Source: an uncultured Planctomycetota bacterium
GTDB lineage: Bacteria > Planctomycetota > Brocadiia > CAIUPP01
Assembly (NCBI GenBank): GCA_903901045.1
Contig: CAIUPP010000011.1
Span: 1 to 64,000 of the forward strand
Length of the DNA: 64,000 nt
Reading direction: 5' to 3'
A model generated the notes under the pieces. The model saw nothing but the letters and a program-made list of their open reading frames with translations. It ran no database searches and had not been told where the DNA came from. Within the stretch, counting starts at the first letter, position 1, and each line of letters begins with the position of its first letter. Position numbers and translations under genes: made by a program. Positions 58,803 through 64,000 of this stretch are shown piece after piece.

Positions 58803-59878
58803 TCAGCGGCATCGCCGCAGCAGTTCGAGCGGGATGTTCTCCGCCTGCCGCGCCGGCTCGATCTCCTCCAGGAAGCGCTCGCCGTCCGGGAGATAGCCCG
58901 CCGTCGGGCGCAATCCCGGCACGCGCTGGAGCCAGAAGTCGTTGAGCATCTCCACCATCAGTTCGCGCGCATACTTGCTGAACATCGAGGCCAGCGCCAC
59001 CGGGAGATGGTGCGCGTCGGCCCTGGGCTCGAACGTCACCGTCATGCGCCGCGCGCCGTTGCGCAGCGTGTAGCGCGAGCGCTCGGCCCCCTGGCAATGG
59101 CGCGTGAGCGCGCAGCCGTAGAAATTCGCCAGCAGGAACTGGCCGTAATCGTTCCGGCCACCCTGCTTGTCCACCGTCAGCCAGAGTCCTTCGGTCCCGA
59201 AGCGCTCCCACAACTCCCGCATCAACGCCGCGACGCGCCCGCCCAGCGCATGCGCCTTGTTGTCGAAGGCGGTCACCTCGCGGCTGAACTCCGCCGCCTC
59301 CAGCAATTCGAGGCGGGCCATGCAGAACTCCGCACTCGCGGCGGAGAGCCCCTCGCGGAGACAATCCGCGCCGCGCTGGAGCCGCTCCACCGCCGCGGCG
59401 CGCGGCAGGGGCTGCTCTTTCCCGCGATACCAGGGATACGCCGTCAGCGCTTCCGCCTGCGGCGCGCCCATGGCGCGGAGGAATGCTTCAACATTTTCCG
59501 GAATGTGCCCCGGCACGGCGGATGGAGAGACCGAATGATTTCTGATTTCTGAATTCTGATTCCCGATGTTCCGCTCTCTGTGCCCTCCGCGTCCTCCGTG
59601 GTGAGCCTGCCGCCGTATGTCTCCAACGCCGCCAGGAAGGGCAGTACGTTGCGCTCCAGCAGCTCGATCCCCGCGCTGCCGTGATGGAGCTTCTTGCTAT
59701 CGGCCACGCGCAGACGGCGGTTGTCGCGCACCGCGCCGCGCGCCACGGCGGCACGGAACAGTTCCCACAGGTCCGCCTCGGCGGCTTCGTCGGGCACGCG
59801 GAAAGCCGTTGCGGTGACCGCCAGCGGCCCCAGGAGGGGACCGTATCCCGCCTCGTCGATTCCAGCCACGACCGCCAT
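58803..59878 (-). pseudogene. RNase HII-like protein gene split by a repeat
   Basis: Two frames combine to one protein of the large RNase H-fold family. The 5' part from an ATG at 59878 reads VVAGIDEAGYGPLLGPLAVT, with the RNase HII-like Asp-Glu-Gly signature, and continues through RLRVADSKKLHHG to LPFLAALETYGG. The 3' part encodes VEAFLRAMGAPQAEALTAYP, VDKQGGRNDYGQFLLANFYG and on to PLELLRRCR. Between them (59517-59610) lies a repeat (GACGCGGAGGGCACAGAGAG and AATTCAGAAATCAGAAATC words) that ends the first frame and leaves the second in another phase. The gene is therefore interrupted, unless translation can bridge the join. GGGAG lies upstream of the start. Confidence 0.65.
59520..59610. repeat. 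Repeat inserted in the RNase H-like gene
   Basis: Contains GATTTCTGATTTCTGAATTC words and CCCTCCGCGTCCTCCGTGGT. The second half resembles the flanks of the GxxExxY-type cassettes (33567 and 33698). It is about 90 bases and breaks the reading frame of the RNase H-like gene. Confidence 0.75.
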
Positions 59879-60013
59879 CGGCGCTCTCCCGTGAAACCTC
59901 CGGAGCATGGATTATAGTGGAATGACGCACGGGCCGCCAATGGGAGGCGGAGCGCTCCGCTGCCCCTCGGGGGCGCGGCATGGCTCTTCCCTGCGGTGCA
60001 GCAGTGAGCGCCC

Positions 60014-60061
60014 AAAACAATCCGGGCGCGGCGCGGGGTTTTCGGCCTCGCGCTGCGCCCG
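60014..60061 (-). terminator. Terminator of the first TIG-domain gene
   Basis: On the minus strand CGGGCGCAGCGCG-N-CGCGCCGCGCCCG (one mismatch) is followed by TTGTTTT. An almost identical hairpin follows the second TIG gene at 60876-60924. Confidence 0.85.
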
Positions 60062-60087
60062 ATTTCGAATTGCGTGTGTGCGGCTCG

Positions 60088-60732
60088 TTACGGAGTAACG
60101 ACAAAGTCGTTCGACCAGCCCCAATTCGAGGTGCCGTTGTCCACATCCAGCGTGTAGGAGCCCGGGGCCATCTTCGGCACCACGACGATGGCCTGGCTCA
60201 CGCCGGTCGTGGGGTCCATGGTCCAACTGGTCACTTTGCAGCTCTTCGCGAGGAAGGATGGCTTCTTGGGATTGGGCCACCGCAGAGCGACCTTGCCGGG
60301 CTTCAGCCCGAAGTAGTTGCCATCGATCGTCACCGTGGCGCCCGCCGCGCCCGTCTCGGGGGTGACCGCGGTGAGTTCCATTTGCGAGAAAGTGAACGGC
60401 TGAGTCATCCGGATGTAAGAGCCCCCTTTAGGGGTGAAGCTCACGCGGTAATCCATGAAGCCGCTCTTGGGCATTTTGGGGATGGTGGCGACTACCTGCG
60501 CATCGCTCCAGGTGACCACTTTCAACGTCGTGGTCGCGCCGGAGGAGGCGTCCACCAGCGTGGCCTTGCCGCCGGCGGCCCCGAAGCCGCTGCCGTTCAA
60601 GGTGATCTGCGTACCCACCGTGCCCGCGGTGGGGAAGACGTCCGGCGGGGCAAATGCGACTCCCGCCGAGAATGCAAGAATGGCCGGAACGGCCAGCGTC
60701 CACCCCCCAAGAAGCTTTCGTCGCGCGACCAT
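60088..60732 (-). CDS. Exported TIG/IPT-domain protein 1
   Basis: 214 residues. Signal peptide (LLGGWTLAVPAILAFSAGVA) then two IPT/TIG (Ig-like) domains: FPTAGTVGTQITLNGSGFGA begins the first, and VTPETGAAGATVTIDGNYFG the second. IPT/TIG folds are beta-sandwiches of extracellular binding proteins. No enzyme motif. Paralogous over its whole length to the product of 60950-61600: both end with a DVDNG/SNWGWSNDF-VVT type phrase. Likely secreted or surface-bound; ATG with GGAAGG upstream. Confidence 0.82.
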   Translation of the reverse strand: MVARRKLLGGWTLAVPAILAFSAGVAFAPPDVFPTAGTVGTQITLNGSGFGAAGGKATLVDASSGATTTLKVVTWSDAQVVATIPKMPKSGFMDYRVSFTPKGGSYIRMTQPFTFSQMELTAVTPETGAAGATVTIDGNYFGLKPGKVALRWPNPKKPSFLAKSCKVTSWTMDPTTGVSQAIVVVPKMAPGSYTLDVDNGTSNWGWSNDFVVTP

Positions 60733-60837
60733 ACTGTGCCTCCTTCCCTATTGAAAACCACTCCACGTCGCGGATGGTACGCCGCAGGCATGGGATTGTC
60801 AAGGAGGGGCAGGAGAGACGGAAGCGGAAGAACGCAC

Positions 60838-60868
60838 AATGATCGCGGGTTGGATAACCCGCGCCACC
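60838..60868. repeat. Dispersed hairpin repeat, intact copy
   Basis: ATGATCGCGGGTTGGATAAC CCGCGCCAC: stem GCGGGTT/AACCCGC, loop GGAT. This is the simplest copy of the family also in pheT and at 9527, 21586 and 45650. Confidence 0.8.
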
Positions 60869-60875
60869 CCGGTGG

Positions 60876-60924
60876 AAAAAAAACCGGGCGCGGCGCGGAG
60901 GTTTCGGCTTCGCGCTGCGCCCGG
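60876..60924 (-). terminator. Terminator of the second TIG-domain gene
   Basis: CCGGGCGCAGCGCG...CGCGCCGCGCCCGG with one internal mismatch, followed on the minus strand by eight T. It is nearly identical to the terminator of the first TIG gene. Confidence 0.92.
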
Positions 60925-60949
60925 TTTCAGAATTTTCCAGAGAGGTCCG

Positions 60950-61600
60950 TTACGGCCCGGTGACGGTGATATCGTTCGTCCAGGTCGCGTTGGAGAGACC
61001 GTTGTCCACGACCAACTGGTACGTGCCGGCGGGCACCTTGGGCAACGCGGCGGTCGCCGTGCTGGCCCCCGTGGCCGGATTCATCGTCCAGGTCGCCACC
61101 TTGCACGCCTTCGCGACGATCCCCTTCGGTCCTGATACGAGCAAGGACACTTTCCCTTTCTTTGAGCCGAAGTAGTTGCCATTGATCGCTATGGTCGAGC
61201 CGACGGCCCCCGTCTCGGGGCTCACGCCGCTGAGCGAAAGCGGGGCCAGTGTGAACGTGCCGGGAATCGCCGCAGCCGCACTTCCCTTCGGCGCGACTTC
61301 AACCCCATAATCCTTCAGGCCGCCCTTCGGGGCCTTGTTGACATCCGCAACGATCTGCGTGTCGGTCCAACTGGTGACGGTCAACGCGGTCGTCACCGGC
61401 TTGGTGGCGCCGGTGGTGCTATCCACCAGCATGGCCTTGCCGCCGGCGCCGAAGCCGCTGCCGGTGATGACGACCTCCGTGCCGACGCTTCCCGTGTCGG
61501 GCGTAAAGCTCGATTGAGCCATGGCAGCGCCCCCGAGCAGTGCGACGACGGCCAGGGCGGCGAGCGACCAGCCCGCAGAAATCCGGTTACTTACGATCAT
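60950..61600 (-). CDS. Exported TIG/IPT-domain protein 2
   Basis: 216 residues, tandem paralog of the gene at 60088. Signal peptide (GWSLAALAVVALLGGAAMAQ), then two TIG/IPT domains (FTPDTGSVGTEVVITGSGFG; VSPETGAVGSTIAINGNYFG). The second domain ends WTNDITVTGP. Order, domain boundaries and the terminator are shared with protein 1, so the pair arose by segmental duplication and then diverged. The ATG at 61600 has AGGGAAAGGG upstream; 21 longer codons were not used. Extracellular, binding role unknown. Confidence 0.82.
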   Translation of the reverse strand: MIVSNRISAGWSLAALAVVALLGGAAMAQSSFTPDTGSVGTEVVITGSGFGAGGKAMLVDSTTGATKPVTTALTVTSWTDTQIVADVNKAPKGGLKDYGVEVAPKGSAAAAIPGTFTLAPLSLSGVSPETGAVGSTIAINGNYFGSKKGKVSLLVSGPKGIVAKACKVATWTMNPATGASTATAALPKVPAGTYQLVVDNGLSNATWTNDITVTGP

Positions 61601-62216
61601 GACCCTTTCCCTCCTGTATTCACTTGCAGAGGTTCGGCAAGGGCCGGCACGATACCGGCCCAATCGCGAACCCCTCCCTCGCGCGCGTACGAACGATTCT
61701 TATATCCACAGCTATCCTAGCGCCGTCCGGTTGCCCCAGTCAAGGTGCAATTTTGCCAATAAATGAGATAATTTCATTCGCGATACGCTTGGCGGAGAGG
61801 TCGTATAAGGGAGCGGCATGCTGTATCCCTGCGTTTTGTGGTGAAACTGCGCCTTCGTCGCAATGACGCCGCGCCCGAATGAACCGCGCCCGCCCGCCAG
61901 ATAAGTGCGCGGGGCCGCTGACGCTCGGAGTCGCGTTCTTCCACCGACCCCAGGCACCGCCGGAAGAAACAGAGCATGGCGACGTAGTGACGTAACGGCG
62001 GGTCGTCGGATGCAAACGGAAAGTCTGTCGCAGATGGACGCAGAAACGTGCAGATGCGGCAACGAGTGAAAGGCTTCACAACCGAGCGAAAGGGTGTACG
62101 GAGGCGAACAGGGTGGAATTCCGGAACGACTGCGAATCTTGACGGTAGAGTATGGTAATATTCCAGCACGTGAAATATGCAACGCCGCGCACGAGACATT
62201 AGGAAAGGACGCAAGA
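61601..62216. other. Gap between TIG gene 2 and the repeat protein
   Basis: About 615 bases with frames on both strands but none with a domain, signal or good start. It would hold promoters for the TIG gene and for the repeat protein. A TCGTCGCAATGACG word at about 61855 is a distant relative of the MITE family 2 ends. Nothing else recognisable. Confidence 0.5.
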
Positions 62217-62894
62217 ATGGGCAAGCGGAACTGGCTGTTGATTGCGAGTTGGCTTGTGGCGGCGGTTATCGGCGGCGTCGTGTCGAATTGGGCCTCGTCC
62301 CCCTCCGTGACAGCTCAGGAAAGGCAAGGTACAGAGGTTGCACGAGAGCTTACGGTGACGGGACTGCGCGTTGTGGACAGTAGCGGAAAGCTTCGGGCGC
62401 AATTGGTTCTGGGCGCTGATGGAAGCCCTATCTTCGCACTCTCTGACCAGAACGGAAAGCTGCGTGTTGTACAGACCGTAGCCACTGATGGTACGCCGGG
62501 ACTCACGCTGCTCGACGGGAGCGGGACGATCCGGACCGGATTGTGTGTTCACCCCGACGGATGCCCGGCTCTTGTGCTCTTTGACCGGGACGGGAAGGAC
62601 CGTGCGAACTTGGGTGTGGCTACTGACGGAAGCCCATTGCTCACATTCCGCGACCAGAACACGAAGATTCGCGCCAAGGTCGGTGCAATCACTGACAAAG
62701 GCCCGGGCCTCATACTCTGCGACCAGAACGAGAAGAGCCGCGTCGCCCTGGCCCTGGCCGCCAACAAGACTCCAGCCCTGATGCTCTTCGACCAGGACGA
62801 GAAACACCGTGCCGGGCTGATCGTGAACGCTGACGGAACCCCTTTCCTCTCGCTCTGGGACCAGAACGAGAACCCCGTCTTCCGGGCACCGTAG
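62217..62894 (+). CDS. Exported 23-residue-repeat protein
   Basis: 225 residues. After an N-terminal signal or anchor (NWLLIASWLVAAVIGGVVSN) lie about seven tandem units of 23 residues. Each has the look of FxxDQNGKxRAxLxVxxDGxPxLxL: for example LLTFRDQNTKIRAKVGAITD and LMLFDQDEKHRAGLIVNADG. Such regular beta-forming units suggest a solenoid or propeller-like repeat domain facing the periplasm. No catalytic motif is seen. The ATG at 62217 has GGAAAGGA upstream. I do not recognise a named family with confidence. Confidence 0.68.
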   Translation: MGKRNWLLIASWLVAAVIGGVVSNWASSPSVTAQERQGTEVARELTVTGLRVVDSSGKLRAQLVLGADGSPIFALSDQNGKLRVVQTVATDGTPGLTLLDGSGTIRTGLCVHPDGCPALVLFDRDGKDRANLGVATDGSPLLTFRDQNTKIRAKVGAITDKGPGLILCDQNEKSRVALALAANKTPALMLFDQDEKHRAGLIVNADGTPFLSLWDQNENPVFRAP

Positions 62895-63113
62895 TGGGCC
62901 AGAATGCAGCCCAGTGATAGAGGCCACAGGAAGTGAGCGGGCCACGGCATTTGCTGTTATTGTCCTGCCCGCCGTATCCGCACGTTTCCGCGCCTGCCCC
63001 CGGCCCAGCCGATCAGGTTCGTTTGCTGCAATATCGGCGCCGTTTTGTTGTCATCGGCCGGCAACACCCCTCTCTGTGTCCCAGCGGTGAAACGTCCTTG
63101 CCTGCCGCATTGC

Positions 63114-63141
63114 TTGACTGCCCGCCCCCTGCTGTTATACT
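63114..63141 (+). promoter_or_regulatory. Putative promoter of nadE
   Basis: TTGACT at 63114-63119, 16 bases, TATACT at 63136-63141. The first possible start (ATG 63144) begins only 3 bases after the -10, so transcription probably starts within the first codons, which points to a leaderless mRNA from ATG 63150. Confidence 0.45.
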
Positions 63142-63149
63142 GCATGACC

Positions 63150-64000
63150 ATGAAAATTGCATTGGCTCAAATCAATCCGACGGTGGGCGACTTCCAGGGG
63201 AACTCGGAGAAGATTCTCTCCTTCGCCGAGCGGGCGCGCGCGCAGGGCGCTGAGCTGGCGCTCTTCCCGGAACTGTGCCTGATGGGTTATCCCCCGCGCG
63301 ATCTGCTGGACCACCCGGAGTTCGTCCGGCGCGGACTGGAGACGCTGGAGGCGCTGGCGCAGCGCCTGCCGCTGCCGGCGCTGGTGGGGTTCGTCGCGCG
63401 CAATGAAAAGGGGGAGGGGAAGCCGCTCCACAATTCCGCGGCGTTCATCAGCGACGGCAAGGTGCAGTCGGTCCACCACAAGTCGCTGCTGCCGACCTAC
63501 GACGTGTTCGACGAGGACCGCTACTTCGAGCCGGGCCCGAAGCCGCAGCCGGCGCTGTTCCTGGGGCGCAAGCTGGCGGTGACGATCTGCGAGGACGTCT
63601 GGCGTCCGGGATTGGGGCCGCATGCGCGGTACCATCTCGATCCGGTGGCGTCGCTGGCCGGGCAGGGGGCGCAGGCGCTGCTGAACCTCTCGGCCTCTCC
63701 CTTCACGCTGGAGAAAGCGGCGCAGCGGCATGAACTGCTCGCCGGGCTCGCGCGTAAGTACCGCACGCCGCTGGTCTACGTCAATCAGGTCGGCGGGAAT
63801 GACGAGCTGATCTTCGACGGCGCCAGCGTGGTCTTCAATGCGCGAGGGGAGCTGGTGGCCGCCGCGCGCGCGTTCGACGAAGACCTTCTGGTCGTCGACC
63901 TGGATGCGCTGCCGGGGTCGCTGGTCGCCATGCCGATGCTCCGAGCGGAGGCGGCGTTCCGCGCGCTGGTGCTGGGGACGCGCGACTACCTGCACAAGTG
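63150..64000 (+). CDS. nadE: Glutamine-dependent NAD(+) synthetase, N-terminal part (runs off the window)
   Basis: The first 283 residues of a NadE with a nitrilase-type glutaminase domain. KIALAQINPTVGDFQGNSEK starts the domain. Its Glu-Lys-Cys triad is visible in FPELCLMGYPPRDLL, HHKSLLPTYDVFDEDRYF and VTICEDVW. The domain makes NH3 from glutamine for the C-terminal NAD synthetase, which amidates deamido-NAD and lies beyond the window. Two in-frame ATGs (63144, 63150) are possible starts; no Shine-Dalgarno precedes either. The gene is truncated at the window edge, so the ending is unseen. Confidence 0.93.
   Translation, partial: MKIALAQINPTVGDFQGNSEKILSFAERARAQGAELALFPELCLMGYPPRDLLDHPEFVRRGLETLEALAQRLPLPALVGFVARNEKGEGKPLHNSAAFISDGKVQSVHHKSLLPTYDVFDEDRYFEPGPKPQPALFLGRKLAVTICEDVWRPGLGPHARYHLDPVASLAGQGAQALLNLSASPFTLEKAAQRHELLAGLARKYRTPLVYVNQVGGNDELIFDGASVVFNARGELVAAARAFDEDLLVVDLDALPGSLVAMPMLRAEAAFRALVLGTRDYLHK

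Overview
The window looks like chromosome from an uncultured, GC-rich, Gram-negative bacterium. An LPS outer membrane is implied by an LpxH-type hydrolase, an MsbA-type flippase and a heptosyltransferase. The dense load of small palindromic repeats, the GxxExxY cassette, the short PheT and a DUF6600-type protein recall Planctomycetes/Verrucomicrobia-like or neighbouring uncultured phyla (BRC1/Hydrogenedentes type). That placement is inference. Nothing resembles a prophage, a CRISPR array or rRNA; one tRNA was found.

Layout. 1-5.5 kb: a decayed MobV relaxase fragment, valS, then a scrambled zone holding a duplicated valS 5' end, two REP-bounded transposase remnants and a broken Gfo/Idh oxidoreductase. 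5.5-12.7 kb: an ankyrin protein, a lipoprotein, citramalate synthase, a MITE-like element, an RHH/PIN toxin-antitoxin pair, a HEPN protein and lpxH. 12.9-21.3 kb: tRNA-Val and the classic thrS-infC-rpmI-rplT-pheS-pheT translation cluster, interrupted by a GxxExxY cassette between pheS and pheT. pheT carries a G-run frameshift and an in-frame repeat; a frameshifted EamA transporter follows. 21.3-26.6 kb: a 48-aa membrane protein, apt, a DUF6600-type protein and an EmrAB-like efflux pair. 27-30.4 kb: a compact [NiFe] hydrogenase operon (small Tat protein, small subunit, large subunit, maturation protease). 30.8-38.7 kb: a YihY-family protein, pilT, an RsbW-STAS fusion, a second TA-like pair, a glycosyltransferase, an exported protein and bioY. 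38.8-54.5 kb: envelope and polysaccharide functions (membrane sulfatase, phosphomannomutase, MsbA, phosphoesterase, heptosyltransferase, GT39, GT4, radical SAM) with trpF, an AmrS-type radical SAM enzyme and a diguanylate cyclase. 54.7-64 kb: a His/Cys-tailed membrane protein, OsmC, a lipoprotein, truA, an RNase H-like gene split by a repeat, two TIG-domain exported paralogs, a 23-residue-repeat protein and the start of nadE.

The recurrent theme is repeat biology. I count at least four MITE-like families with terminal inverted repeats, several REP-type hairpins, a two-hairpin dispersed repeat that itself hosts nested insertions, and oligonucleotide 'word' repeats in inverted pairs. Several have entered genes: they extend PheT in frame, split an RNase H-like gene, truncate a relaxase and add tails to proteins. 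The best candidates for undescribed biology are the hydrogenase with a Thr/Gly tail and a cysteine-free Tat partner, the RAYT-derived mini-ORF units, the in-frame repeat in PheT, and an antitoxin whose C-terminus copies the end of a nearby STAS domain.
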